Origin: CATOSD01 sp965203135
Lineage (GTDB): Bacteria > Chloroflexota > Dehalococcoidia > Lucifugimonadales > CATOSD01
Assembly (NCBI GenBank): GCA_965203135.1
Contig: CBDBBO010000001.1
Location: 992,001 to 1,056,000, forward strand
DNA: 64,000 nt
Direction: 5' to 3'
Within the stretch, counting starts at the first letter, position 1, and every line of letters starts with the position of its first letter. The notes beneath the pieces are model-generated. The model ran no database searches, had not been told where the DNA came from, and saw only the letters and a list, made by a program, of their open reading frames with translations. Made by a program: the position numbers and the translations under genes. Positions 40,801 through 48,600 of the stretch are shown one piece after another.

Positions 40801-42056
40801 ACCATCTTGAGTTTTCCACGGACGGCAACACCTGGAATCGGCTGCCGGCCGCCATGTCCACGCTTTCCACCACGACGACGCGCCACGAGCACGTCGACGC
40901 CGCGCTGTCTGCGGGCGCCATACGGCAGTACCGTGTGCGGGCCGTGGGCGCCGACTCCAACAACGCCGTCTTCGAGAGCGGCTGGGTGTTCGCCAGCGCC
41001 GCCACCGAGGAGGTGGGCGCGCCAAGGAACCTGACCGCCGCGCGAGACGGCATCGGTCGCATCGACCTCACCTGGGACGAGCCGGCATTCGGCACCTCGA
41101 CGATCACCGGCTACCGCATCGACTACACTCCGGTGTCCCCCGAGCAGTGGCAGACCCTGGAGCATAGCCACGGCAGCCGGCGCTACGAGCACACCGGCCT
41201 GAGTCCGGGGCAGGAATACTGCTACCGGGTGGCGGCGGTCTACGCCGGCGGCACCGGCCCCTTCTCCGCGCGCGCCTGCGCCACGACGGAGGGCGCGCCG
41301 GCGAATCTGCCGGGCAAGCCGGAGAACCTGCGCATCGCCCAGGTGGGCAGCAACTACGTGACGCTGGAATGGGACGCGCCCAGCGCCGGCGGCGCGGTCG
41401 AATACTACGAATGGCGGTCCAACGTCCACGGCCCGGCGGAGGTGTCGGCCGCCAGCGTGACGGTCCGCGGCCTTGCGCCCGGCTCGTCTTACGACTTCCA
41501 GGTGCGGGCCGGGAACGGCTACGGACCCGGCGGCTGGTCTCGGCACATCCTCGTGACACTGAACCGGGCCAGCTCGGTGGTCGTGGTCAAGGCGTCCCCG
41601 GCGGAGCTCGAAGTGGAAAAGCGCGGTTCGGGCAGCTTCAACGTGAGGCTGAACCGGTCTCCGCAGTGGCCCCTGGCGCTGTACACCCATTCTATCGGCC
41701 CGGAGTGCCTGACCGACCAATTGGCGTACCAGCAGGGCAAGATTATGCTGCCTGACAACCTGCGACCCAGCAAGGAGTTCTGGGAAGACGGCTGGTGGGG
41801 TCCGCCGGACGACCGGTGGGCGCAGTCGTGGCGCAAGGGGGTGGACATCCGGATAGACGCCTCCGGGTGCCGGGGCGGAGAGACCACGGTGGTCGAATAC
41901 TCACTCTACACCGTTCCGTTCAGCTACCTGGAGGGGCAGCCGATGTGGGAAGAGCTGGACCTGAACGAGGACGAGTGGCGGGAGAAGTGGGGCGTTGACC
42001 CGCTCGACGGGATCAGCGGCCCCAGCGTAAAGGTGACGGTGGTGGACGGCGACTAG
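37809..42056 (+). CDS. Giant secreted protein with six fibronectin type III domains
   Basis: A 1415-residue exported protein. Signal peptide at 1-28 (cleavage near AHA-QQ). Residues about 35-660 hold several DUF11/CARDB-like beta-sandwich segments (ADLTITSEYRTVTRSVNWNV, MADLEVRDAGAANPEVPTG). From about 672 to 1253 are six FnIII domains. They begin near HPGAPGGVKV, PGVPQDFTAA (758), PGVPKSFAAS, PGAPRDFTAL, VGAPRNLTAA (1067) and LPGKPENLRI (1167). Domains 2-4 are close repeats. The last part (about 1254-1415) is Calx-beta-like, ending VKVTVVDGD. It likely projects from the cell surface in adhesion or polymer binding. A homologous last domain follows in another frame. Confidence 0.85.
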   Translation: MTAARTLIFPLAATLAIVAIIATGAAHAQQVDESLPPLADLTITSEYRTVTRSVNWNVTVKNNTVGAHPGVYVHLVEVDITISDPVRGTSTQMWTIRNLPPGDSETRIFGPLRNARGVTTGPALVAQRFYAKITKSDPVESPRFEFNNATEHWAMENRRNAKTSFTNGDIGLDVGSISDRSPGSGGATTFTVSARNPGDRIPGVNSADQSDSLLDVQVEISLSPGLSFAGTQPEEPSGTTFDTTTGIWNVGTLFDNPLMLQVAVNLTSESLADLSLEERCLTAKVISAVPWFASDPLKRANDTATACLGRSVVLTQGEVGLFYVLDCVGATSTPCTSADTLELVVELRDNVYLQAEAVIVQIQPPLGRQSDGTWHTGRPDGEQPGVVHSLDITDLAVPGTWTHMKREISVPGGFTLPGSFSIRPTAALSFNFLDPVNARQAGPFALDSAFNVKQIVKFGKLGTYKVTPAFSFTHKTIDVNMDNNKDVFTASATYVFHVGPMADLEVRDAGAANPEVPTGQSAYTVVAVNNGPDTASAVRVELAGVPEGAEAVPSYGEYVQGTCQSSLCDGVWTIGELIPGYNYRPSVYAAEGAALTLIAASGASITAEIENMENYCVRIKDDDPDPENDLECTGSVPTGYTDHSIAYYDHIEGNNTTTVELRAGGLQGRHPGAPGGVKVTETPVANILTWQPVESVYGHPVTRYEVQRATSTWATLASDVDGAVYLDMDPGSGDPDYRVRAVNEFGVPGPWSESSGRTPGVPQDFTAAVAGSARIDLSWGAPDAVIGVSVSGYEIEVSSDGGDTWTQLAAEHSESPYAHNDGTLAPGATRDYRVRTVGMVGGKKLKSGWATASAEVPYPTPGVPKSFAASGSSDTRAALSWGAPDTVAGVSVTGYELDFSTDGGNSWSSLPDQAAAATSTSHTDPDLSADAVRQYRLRTVGSVGGVTVKSGYTYAVATRDYPTPGAPRDFTALAVNRSQVNLSWSEPEAVAGVRLTGYHLEFSTDGNTWNRLPAAMSTLSTTTTRHEHVDAALSAGAIRQYRVRAVGADSNNAVFESGWVFASAATEEVGAPRNLTAARDGIGRIDLTWDEPAFGTSTITGYRIDYTPVSPEQWQTLEHSHGSRRYEHTGLSPGQEYCYRVAAVYAGGTGPFSARACATTEGAPANLPGKPENLRIAQVGSNYVTLEWDAPSAGGAVEYYEWRSNVHGPAEVSAASVTVRGLAPGSSYDFQVRAGNGYGPGGWSRHILVTLNRASSVVVVKASPAELEVEKRGSGSFNVRLNRSPQWPLALYTHSIGPECLTDQLAYQQGKIMLPDNLRPSKEFWEDGWWGPPDDRWAQSWRKGVDIRIDASGCRGGETTVVEYSLYTVPFSYLEGQPMWEELDLNEDEWREKWGVDPLDGISGPSVKVTVVDGD

Positions 42057-42519
42057 CCGGCGCTGCCGCCGCAGCACCGTGGTCCAGCCCACCACCGGGG
42101 TGACGGTGCGCGAGGGCGGCGAGGCTACCTACCGGGTGAAACTGAGCACCAGCCCGACCATGCCGTTGTTCGTGACTTTGCACTGGGACGGGACCGGCGA
42201 CGAGAACCTGGGCGGCGGGCTGGCGGTCCAGCAGTTCAAGATACTGCTGCCCAGCGGCTACGACACCGCCGGCCTGCCGGAGTGGTGCAGCGGCATCCGC
42301 CTCGACTGGAACGAAGCCTACGCCTGGAACGCGGGCGCCGAAATCACCGTGGTGGCCGCGGAGGACGACGACTCGGACCACGAGACGCTGACCATCCTGC
42401 ACTCCATCTACACGCTGTCGGCGGAGTGCCTGAACAACCCGGCCGATTACGCGCCGGACCCGGTGTACGATGGGATGGACGCCCCCGCCCTGCAGGTCAC
42501 CGAGCGGGACAACGATTAG
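42057..42519 (+). pseudogene. Detached C-terminal Calx-beta-like domain
   Basis: From about 42079 this frame encodes VQPTTGVTVREGGEATYRVK, then PLFVTLHWDG and a closing ALQVTERDND. It is homologous to the last domain of the 1415-residue protein (SFNVRLNRSP..., VKVTVVDGD). It has no signal peptide and no ribosome site before GTG 42079. Dropping a single base (T42054) would join it in frame to the upstream protein. I read it as the severed end of that gene, by a real frameshift or a sequencing error, rather than a separate gene. Confidence 0.65.
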
Positions 42520-42521
42520 GC

Positions 42522-42590
42522 GAGTGGTTAGTGGTCAGTGGCCGGCGGCGGGAAATTGCACCCCCGCCGGCCGCCCACTAGCCACTGGCC
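42522..42590 (+). terminator. Long stem-loop after the surface-protein genes
   Basis: GGCCGGCGGCGGG pairs with CCCGCCGGCC across a short loop (AAATTGCA). Outer arms TAGTGGTCAGTGG and CCACTAGCCACTGG extend the pairing. It probably ends transcription of the island genes. Confidence 0.6.
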
Positions 42591-42636
42591 CCCAGCCCCC
42601 GGCCTCTACATCTGTCTCGCGCACTCCCACGAGTGG

Positions 42637-42642
42637 TAGAAT
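42637..42642 (+). promoter_or_regulatory. Conserved TAGAAT box of module copy 3
   Basis: TAGAAT 35 bases before ATG 42677, with the same upstream stretch as copy 2. Confidence 0.4.
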
Positions 42643-42676
42643 AGCGAGTGTGGAAGCACAACTGGAAGGGGCACAC

Positions 42677-42991
42677 ATGAGAGACACACAGACTACAGCA
42701 CACACGCAACCATCTACGCCCACCGCGCCAACCCGCCCGAAAGAAGAGATCGCCCGCTTGGGCGACGAGATATATGAGCGGGACATCCGCCCGCAGGTGG
42801 AGGCGGAGCACGACGGGGAGATCGTATCCATCGACGTGGACACCGGCGTTTGGGCTATCGCCGACGACCTTTTGGCCGCAGCCGGCCGGCTGCGGGCGCA
42901 GTGTCCAGAGGCTATCAACGTCTGGTCCCTGCGTGTGGGCTATCGGGCGGTGTACAAGTTCGGGGGCGGGTCCTTGCGGAGTGCCCAGTGA
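42677..42991 (+). CDS. Module copy 3: small DUF-type protein
   Basis: A 104-residue paralogue of the genes at 33967 and 34701. It has PTAPTRPKEEIARLGDEIYE, GEIVSIDVDTGVWAIAD and a C-terminus KFGGGSLRSAQ that differs from the RRTG ending of the other two. ATG 42677 has AAGGGG in front. It overlaps the GTG of the truncated protease. It appears intact although its partner is broken. Confidence 0.8.
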   Translation: MRDTQTTAHTQPSTPTAPTRPKEEIARLGDEIYERDIRPQVEAEHDGEIVSIDVDTGVWAIADDLLAAAGRLRAQCPEAINVWSLRVGYRAVYKFGGGSLRSAQ

Positions 42992-43110
42992 TCCAAGGTG
43001 TGGTGAACGCCGCCTACGAACCCATCGTAGGTATGCGCCTGCTCCACAGCCACAACCTGAACATCGACGTTGAGAACGGCGGCCGCGTCGCCATCCAAGC
43101 CAAAGAGTAA
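42988..43110 (+). pseudogene. Module copy 3: aspartic protease with its core deleted
   Basis: A 40-codon remnant starting at a GTG that overlaps the previous stop. The first 14 residues (IQGVVNAAYEPIV) match the N-terminus of the other copies. The rest, from GMRLLHSHNLNIDVENGG to QAKE, match their C-terminus. About 80 residues, including the catalytic D-T-G, are gone in one clean in-frame deletion. The 67 bases from 43051 match copy 1 (34551) with one difference, so the 3' end came from, or was converted by, copy 1. Confidence 0.85.
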
Positions 43111-43154
43111 CCTGCCCCTTGAGTCCCTTCCCCCCCGGACGCGGCCCGCACACG

Positions 43155-43820
43155 CTACTCCTCCGCGTTCTCCAGCCTCTCCACCAGGTCGTCCTGCCCC
43201 GCCAGCAGCAGCCAGTCGCCGCGCTTGAAACGCTCCCCCTGGTCCGGGGTCAGGTTCACCCGGTCGCCGCGCTGGATGGCCAGCAGCGACAGGCCGTTCT
43301 TGTGCTTCGGGTCTGAAAACCCGACCTCTCCCAGCGTCATGTTCAGGAACCTGTCCGGCACCTTCAGCTTGCTGACGCCGACCCTGGGCGTAAGCTCCAG
43401 GTACTCCGCCACGTTCGGGTTGAACAGGCTGAGCGCCAGCCGCGTGCCCATCTCGGACTCGACCTCGACCACCTTGTCCACGCCTATCCGCTCCAGCGTG
43501 TTCGCGTGCAGCTCGTTGTGCGCCCGCGACACCACGTAGGGCACGCCGATGGTCTTCAGCAGCACCGACGTCATCACGCTGGACATGACATCCTGGCCGA
43601 TTGCGACGACAGCCGCGTCGTAGTCCGTAATGCCCAGCTCGCGCAGCACGTGCTCGTTCGTGGCGTCGCCCGAAAGCGCGTGCGTAGCCTGGCCCATAAC
43701 CTCCTGCACCCGCGACTCGTCCTTGTCCATCGCCAGCACGTCGTGGCCCATGTTGTACAGCTTCCTGGTTACCGCCATGCCGAAACGGCCCAATCCAATT
43801 ACAATGACTTGCCTCTTCAT
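43155..43820 (-). CDS. trkA: Potassium uptake regulatory subunit TrkA/KtrA
   Basis: A 221-residue RCK protein that gates the TrkH/KtrB channel by binding NAD(H) or ATP/ADP. The Rossmann motif VIGLGRFGMAVTRKL is at the N-terminus, and acidic AMDKDESRV follows at the nucleotide ribose. The C-terminal RCK_C domain spans about 135-221 (VGVSKLKVPDRFLNMTL, RGDWLLLAGQDDL). GGAGAGG precedes ATG. It lies 73 bases after trkH on the same strand. The last 42 bases are duplicated at 35449. Confidence 0.95.
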   Translation of the reverse strand: MKRQVIVIGLGRFGMAVTRKLYNMGHDVLAMDKDESRVQEVMGQATHALSGDATNEHVLRELGITDYDAAVVAIGQDVMSSVMTSVLLKTIGVPYVVSRAHNELHANTLERIGVDKVVEVESEMGTRLALSLFNPNVAEYLELTPRVGVSKLKVPDRFLNMTLGEVGFSDPKHKNGLSLLAIQRGDRVNLTPDQGERFKRGDWLLLAGQDDLVERLENAEE

Positions 43821-43893
43821 GCTACCTCTCCCCGCGTGAATCGCCCGCAGGTCCCGGAAAAGCCCGGCGAAACGCCATCCGCGCCGGGCACGC

Positions 43894-45249
43894 TCAACCT
43901 ATTGTAACCCGTTCCTGGGCGTACCGGTACACGTCCACGTCCGTCCTCTGGCCCAACGCCAGCCCCAGCGTCACCGGTCCCACCCTGCCTATAAACATCG
44001 CCCCTATCAGTATGAGCTGTCCCCAGGTGGACACAACCGGCGTGATCCCCCGGCTCAGCCCCACCGTCCCCGCCGCCGAGAAGCTCTCGAACACCAGGTT
44101 GAGGAACGGCAGTCCGCTCTCGGTCACGCTGAGCAGCAACGTGCACAGAAACACGAACCCCACCGAGAACACCCCGATGGCCATCGCCTGCCGCACCTGC
44201 GACTGGGGCACCTCCCGCCTGAACACCGATACACGCTCCCTGCCCCTCATCGTCGCCAGCAGCGTAAGCACGATGATCGCGAAGGCGTTCACCTTTATGC
44301 CGCCCGCGACCGAGCCGGTCGCCCCGCCTATCAGCATCAGCCCGCAGAACATCAGCGAGGTGTGCTCCCGCGTCTCGCCGAACTCCACGGTGCTGAAGCC
44401 GGCCGTCCGGCCGCTCGTGGACTCGAACGCCGATACCAGCACCTGCTCCCCTACCGGCAGCTCGCCTATCGTGCTCGCGTTGTCGTGCTCGAACAGCAGA
44501 AACATTCCGCAGCCGATCAGCAGCAGCAGCGCCGTCGTTATCAGCACGAACTTGGTGTTGAGAGTGTACAGCGAGAACCTGCGTGAGAGCGCCAAGTCCG
44601 CCATCGTGGCGTAGCCGATGCTGCCCAGCAGGATGAGCACCGCCATCGTGCCCATTATCGCCACGTCGTCCCTGTACGCCGTCAGGGCCTCCGGGTTTGT
44701 CAGCGACATGAAGCCCGCGTTGTTGAAGCTGGAGATCGAAAGGAAGGCGGCCTGCCATATGGCCTCCTCCTGCGGCATCACGAACCAGAACCGCGCCAGC
44801 AGCGCCCCGAACCCCAGCACCTGGATCGTCGTCGCCAGTATTACCACGCCCACCGTGAGCCTCACCAGCCCGCCCAGCCGGTTGACCCCCAGGCTCTCCC
44901 TTACCAGCAGCCGCTGCGTGAGCGTCAGCCGCTGCCCGATGAGGATGAGCATGAACGTGGCGATGGTCATGAACCCCAGCCCGCCCACGTACACCAGCGC
45001 GATCACGATCACCTGGCCCACGCCCGTCCAGTACGTGGGCGTGTCCTCCACCACCAGGCCCGTGACCGCGACGGCGGACGTCGCCGTGAACAGCGCGTCC
45101 ATGAAGGGCGTGAAGCCCTCGCCGTGGTTTGTAACCGGCAGCATGAGCAGCACGGTCCCGACGGCGATGAGGCCCGCGAATATGTAAACGAGAATGAGCG
45201 GCGAGGCCGAAGCCCGTGACTGGCGCTTGCGTCCGGCTGCGGCCATCAT
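43894..45249 (-). CDS. trkH: Potassium uptake channel subunit TrkH/KtrB
   Basis: A 451-residue membrane protein of the SKT family, which forms the K+ translocating pore. The four P-loop regions are visible: LFTATSAVAVTGLVVEDT, FLSISSFNNAGFMSLTN, ALFESTSGRTAGFSTVEF-like (SAFESTSGRTAGFSTVEF) and FESFSAAGTVGLSRGIT. Size and lack of extra N-terminal helices fit KtrB. AAGGA precedes ATG. It forms an operon with trkA downstream. Together they import K+ driven by Na+ or H+. Confidence 0.95.
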   Translation of the reverse strand: MMAAAGRKRQSRASASPLILVYIFAGLIAVGTVLLMLPVTNHGEGFTPFMDALFTATSAVAVTGLVVEDTPTYWTGVGQVIVIALVYVGGLGFMTIATFMLILIGQRLTLTQRLLVRESLGVNRLGGLVRLTVGVVILATTIQVLGFGALLARFWFVMPQEEAIWQAAFLSISSFNNAGFMSLTNPEALTAYRDDVAIMGTMAVLILLGSIGYATMADLALSRRFSLYTLNTKFVLITTALLLLIGCGMFLLFEHDNASTIGELPVGEQVLVSAFESTSGRTAGFSTVEFGETREHTSLMFCGLMLIGGATGSVAGGIKVNAFAIIVLTLLATMRGRERVSVFRREVPQSQVRQAMAIGVFSVGFVFLCTLLLSVTESGLPFLNLVFESFSAAGTVGLSRGITPVVSTWGQLILIGAMFIGRVGPVTLGLALGQRTDVDVYRYAQERVTIG

Positions 45250-45562
45250 ACTCGTCCTTCGGCGTGGGATTGGCGCGGGTCGGCTGCGCCCCTGTCGCCA
45301 GACCTGGGCCTGCGATAGACTCGCGACATACCCCTCCAGCGTCCTCTCGGCGGGCGACTTCCGCTCGGATTCTATGAACGAATCTTGGAATTGTCAATCA
45401 GCCTGGACGCGGCGGAAGCACTCGAACGCGTCTCTTTCCGCCTATTCGAAACCCACTCCCGCTTGCGCATACTTCGCCCCGCTGCGTAAACTCACTGGCT
45501 GAAGCATTGCGGCATCCCGCCACGCCGGGACTTGCGCGTGGCGATTGGAGACAGACAGCCTG

Positions 45563-46111
45563 GTGAATCTCCAGACGACCACATCCGGCCTTTTTCGCCG
45601 CCTGACTGCGGGCCTGGTGGACCGCAGGGCCAGGGGCAGGTTCGGGCAGTATCTCTTCCAGTGTGGACTCGGTACGCTCTCTCTGCTCTTCATACTGATC
45701 ATCGAGGACGCCCTGCTGCACGCGGCAATAGTGGTCGCCATCGGCTCCACCGTCTTCATCGTCTTCATCGTCCCGGACAGCGTGGCCGCGACGCCGCGCA
45801 GGGTAATCGGCGGGCACGTCGTCTCCGTCATTTTCGGCAGCGCCTTCGCCTTCATGCTGATGGTCCCCGGTCTGGAAACGCTGGCCGATGGCGAGGACTA
45901 TGTCCGCGTGTTCGCCGCCGCGCTGGCGGTGGGCATCAGCATGCTGGTGATGGTGCTCACCAACACCGAGCATCCCCCGGCCGCCGGCACGGCGCTGGGA
46001 CTGTTCTTCCCCGGCTGGGAACTCTCCACCATCGTGTTCATCGTGTTGAGCGCGGTCGTGCTCTCCGCCATCCGCATCCTGCTGCGACCGAGAATGATAA
46101 ACTTGCTGTAG
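45563..46111 (+). CDS. HPP family integral membrane protein
   Basis: A membrane protein of about 182 residues with four or five hydrophobic helices and the family motif TEHPPAAGTALGL (HPP). It has IFIVPDSVAATPRRVIGGH-type residues (FIVFIVPDSVAATPRRVIGG) typical of the family. HPP proteins have been linked to nitrite transport in chloroplasts and cyanobacteria; the bacterial role is unclear. Start is GTG 45563 or TTG 45545, and neither has an ideal ribosome site. The epimerase gene follows after three bases. Confidence 0.85.
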   Translation: MNLQTTTSGLFRRLTAGLVDRRARGRFGQYLFQCGLGTLSLLFILIIEDALLHAAIVVAIGSTVFIVFIVPDSVAATPRRVIGGHVVSVIFGSAFAFMLMVPGLETLADGEDYVRVFAAALAVGISMLVMVLTNTEHPPAAGTALGLFFPGWELSTIVFIVLSAVVLSAIRILLRPRMINLL

Positions 46112-46114
46112 CAA

Positions 46115-47038
46115 ATGAACATCCTCGTAACCGGCGCCGCCGGATTCATCGGCTCCCACCTGGTGGACGCCCTCATCGACGACGGCCATAGCGTGGCCGC
46201 CCTCGACGACCTGTCCGCCGGCAAAGAGGACAACCTCAACCCCCGCGCCCGGCTGCACGTGGCCGATGTCACCGACATCGACGCCCTGGGCGACGTGTTC
46301 GGACGCGAGAGGCCGCGGGCCGTCTTCCACCTGGCGGCCCAGACCAGCGTCCGGCGCTCCATGGCGGCGCCCGCCTTCGACGCCAACGCGAACGTGCTCG
46401 GCACCATCAACACGCTGCAAAGCTGCGTCGAGCACGGCGTGGACAGGATCGTCTTCTCCTCCACCTGCGCCGTCTACTCCGAGCCGCTATACCTGCCCTT
46501 GCGCGAAGACCATCCCAAGCGCGCCCAGTCCGCCTACGGCATGGCCAAGCTCGCCGCCGAGAGCTACGTCCGCTTCTACGCCGACGAGTACGGCCTGCGC
46601 TACAAGATCCTGCGCTACGGCAACGTCTTCGGCCCGCGCCAGGACCCGCACGGCGAGGCCGGCGTCGTCGCCATATTCGCCAACCAGATGCTGGAGGGCG
46701 CGCAGCCCACCATTTTCGGCGACGGCTCCAAGACCCGCGACTACGTCTACGTCGACGACGTGGCCTCGGCCAACCTGCTGGCGATGGCCCCCCGCGGCGA
46801 CAACGACGTCTACAACATCGCGCGCGGTATCGAGACAACGGACTTCGAGATATTCGACGCCGTGCGCGCCGCCACGGGCGCCGACGTCGAGCCTGCCTAC
46901 CGGAACAAGCGCCCCGGCGAGGCCGACAGGATAGCCCTGGACTGTTCAAAGTCCGGCCGCATCCTCGGCTGGACCCCCAAAACGGCCCTCGCCGAAGGCG
47001 TCGCCCTGGAAGTCGCCCACATCCGCCGCCGCCGTTAG
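46115..47038 (+). CDS. NAD-dependent nucleotide-sugar epimerase/dehydratase
   Basis: A 307-residue extended short-chain dehydrogenase. The NAD motif is VTGAAGFIGSHLVDAL. The catalytic Ser/Thr region is FSSTCAVYSEP and the Tyr-Lys pair is in SAYGMAKLAAE. Substrate-region residues include GNVFGPRQDPHGEAGVV, DGSKTRDYVYVDDVA and the late ALDCSKSGRILGW. It is most like UDP-glucose 4-epimerases. With galU elsewhere it could feed surface glycan synthesis. It converges on the cytochrome gene with a 4-base overlap. Confidence 0.92.
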   Translation: MNILVTGAAGFIGSHLVDALIDDGHSVAALDDLSAGKEDNLNPRARLHVADVTDIDALGDVFGRERPRAVFHLAAQTSVRRSMAAPAFDANANVLGTINTLQSCVEHGVDRIVFSSTCAVYSEPLYLPLREDHPKRAQSAYGMAKLAAESYVRFYADEYGLRYKILRYGNVFGPRQDPHGEAGVVAIFANQMLEGAQPTIFGDGSKTRDYVYVDDVASANLLAMAPRGDNDVYNIARGIETTDFEIFDAVRAATGADVEPAYRNKRPGEADRIALDCSKSGRILGWTPKTALAEGVALEVAHIRRRR

Positions 47039-47547
47039 CCCCCACCGGGCGGAAACGGGTCCTCCTCGCTGACCGTCGCCTGGTGTTCCCGGATGGACAG
47101 CCCCCTGCTGGTCTTATCCACCCAGAGACTCTTCACGTATGTGAGCACCGCCACTATCTCCTCGTGGCTAAGGTGCTCGCCGAACGCGGGCATGGCGCTC
47201 TTGAAGCTCGGAATGTTGGGGTCCTCGAACTGCTTGCCGCCCTGTCTCACGATGCGGTACAGCAGGCCGTCCGCATGATGCCAGGTGTGTCCGTCGCCGT
47301 TGAGAGGCGGCGCCGGCAGCGTGCCGTTGTCGTTCCTCACATGCCAATCGGGCTGCCCTTCGCCCCCGGCCCCGTGGCATGAGGCGCAATTCGCCGCGAA
47401 CAGCTCCCGCCCCGATAGGACATCTCGCGCGGCTGGTGCGTTGTCTGGCGTCGGAACGTCCCCCTCGACCGAGGCCGAACACGCGACCAGCAAAAGCGAC
47501 GCGATCGCCAGCACGGCGGCGGGAACGGCGCGCCGGAGCGTACTCAT
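47035..47547 (-). CDS. Cytochrome c lipoprotein
   Basis: A 170-residue exported class I cytochrome c. The signal peptide ends in a lipobox, LLLVACS. One haem-binding motif CASCH follows (FAANCASCHGAGGEGQ), and the distal Met ligand is probably in SAMPAFGEHLSHEEIVAVLTY. It is an electron carrier tethered outside the membrane, perhaps serving one of the Moco or FAD enzymes in this region. It overlaps the epimerase gene tail-to-tail by four bases. Confidence 0.9.
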   Translation of the reverse strand: MSTLRRAVPAAVLAIASLLLVACSASVEGDVPTPDNAPAARDVLSGRELFAANCASCHGAGGEGQPDWHVRNDNGTLPAPPLNGDGHTWHHADGLLYRIVRQGGKQFEDPNIPSFKSAMPAFGEHLSHEEIVAVLTYVKSLWVDKTSRGLSIREHQATVSEEDPFPPGGG

Positions 47548-47577
47548 CTGGTGAATCTGCCGAAGTCCGCCGCCGCG

Positions 47578-48336
47578 TTAGCCCCTTCCGATGTACGGCA
47601 TCGCCGTCGCCATAATCGTCATGAATTGCACGTTCGCCTCCAGCGGCAGCTCCGCCATGTACAGCACCGCCCGCGCCACGTCATCCGCGTCCATCCGCGG
47701 CTCCGCCAGCACGTGACCGCTCGCCTGCGGCACCCCGCCCGCCATGCGCGCCGTCATCTCCGTCGCCGCGTTCCCGATGTCTATCTGCCCGCACGCGATG
47801 TTGTACTTGCGCCCGTCCAGCGACGCCGAGCGCGTCAGGCCCGTCATGCCGTGCTTGGTCGCCGTGTACGGCGCGGAGTTTGGCCGCGGCACGTGCGCCG
47901 AAATCGACCCGTTGTTGATGATCCGGCCTCCCATCGGCTCCTGGCTCTTCATCAGCCGGAACGCCTGCTGCGTGCACAGGAACGCCCCCGTCAGGTTCGC
48001 GTCCACCACCGACTGCCACTGCTCGTAGGTCAGGTCCTCCAGCGGCACGCTCGGCGCCCCGAACCCCGCGTTATTGAACACCACGTCCAGCCGCCCGAAC
48101 GCCTCCTGCGTCGCGTCGAACAGCCGTTGCACGTCATCCGGCTTGCCAACGTCCGTCGGCACAATCAGCGCCCGCTCGCCGTCCTCGCCCGCCTCCCGCT
48201 TGGTCTCCACCAGCGGCTCCTCGCGCCGACCGGCCAGCGTCACCGAGTAGCCCTCGCTCAGCATCAGCAGCGCCGTCCTCTTCCCTATGCCAGTTCCCGC
48301 GCCCGTTATGATGGCGACCTTTCCATTAGAGCTCAT
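47578..48336 (-). CDS. Short-chain dehydrogenase/reductase
   Basis: A 252-residue classical SDR. The cofactor motif is IITGAGTGIGKRTALL (TGxxxGxG), the structural motif is FNNAGFGAP (NNAG), and the active site has NNGSISAHVP with YTATKHG (YxxxK). Arg in AGRREE suggests NADP preference. Start ATG 48336 follows GAGGAGG; the frame extends 23 codons upstream but is not needed. The substrate is unknown. Confidence 0.93.
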   Translation of the reverse strand: MSSNGKVAIITGAGTGIGKRTALLMLSEGYSVTLAGRREEPLVETKREAGEDGERALIVPTDVGKPDDVQRLFDATQEAFGRLDVVFNNAGFGAPSVPLEDLTYEQWQSVVDANLTGAFLCTQQAFRLMKSQEPMGGRIINNGSISAHVPRPNSAPYTATKHGMTGLTRSASLDGRKYNIACGQIDIGNAATEMTARMAGGVPQASGHVLAEPRMDADDVARAVLYMAELPLEANVQFMTIMATAMPYIGRG

Positions 48337-48466
48337 GCGGCGCCTCCTCGCGAAGTCTCGATAACCTGAATACAAGCGCCCGCCGGCAGCATCCGTGAAC
48401 CCCACCGAACCCGCCCGGCGCCCACCTAAGTTAGCACCTTTGCCCCGACCGCGCCAACCTCCTCAA

Positions 48467-48510
48467 AGTCCCCTCTCCGTCGATGAGAGAGGGTCAGGGT
48501 GAGGGTGAAC
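48467..48510 (+). repeat. Repeat A, CCCTCTCC variant
   Basis: CCCCTCTCCGTCGATGAGAG then AGGGTCAGGGTGAGGGTGAAC, in the gap between the SDR gene and the toxin-antitoxin operon. Confidence 0.75.
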
Positions 48511-48600
48511 ATGCGAGTGACCGCCGCACAACGGAAGGGTTAATCATGCAGGCTTTGCCAAGTGTAGTAGTGACCCAGTCGGGTGGCGATTCTTGGTAGG

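Noticed and set aside
39144..41720. An 858-codon minus-strand frame within the FnIII gene
   Set aside because: Antisense shadow of repeated FnIII coding sequence. It shows no start context and no recognisable domain.
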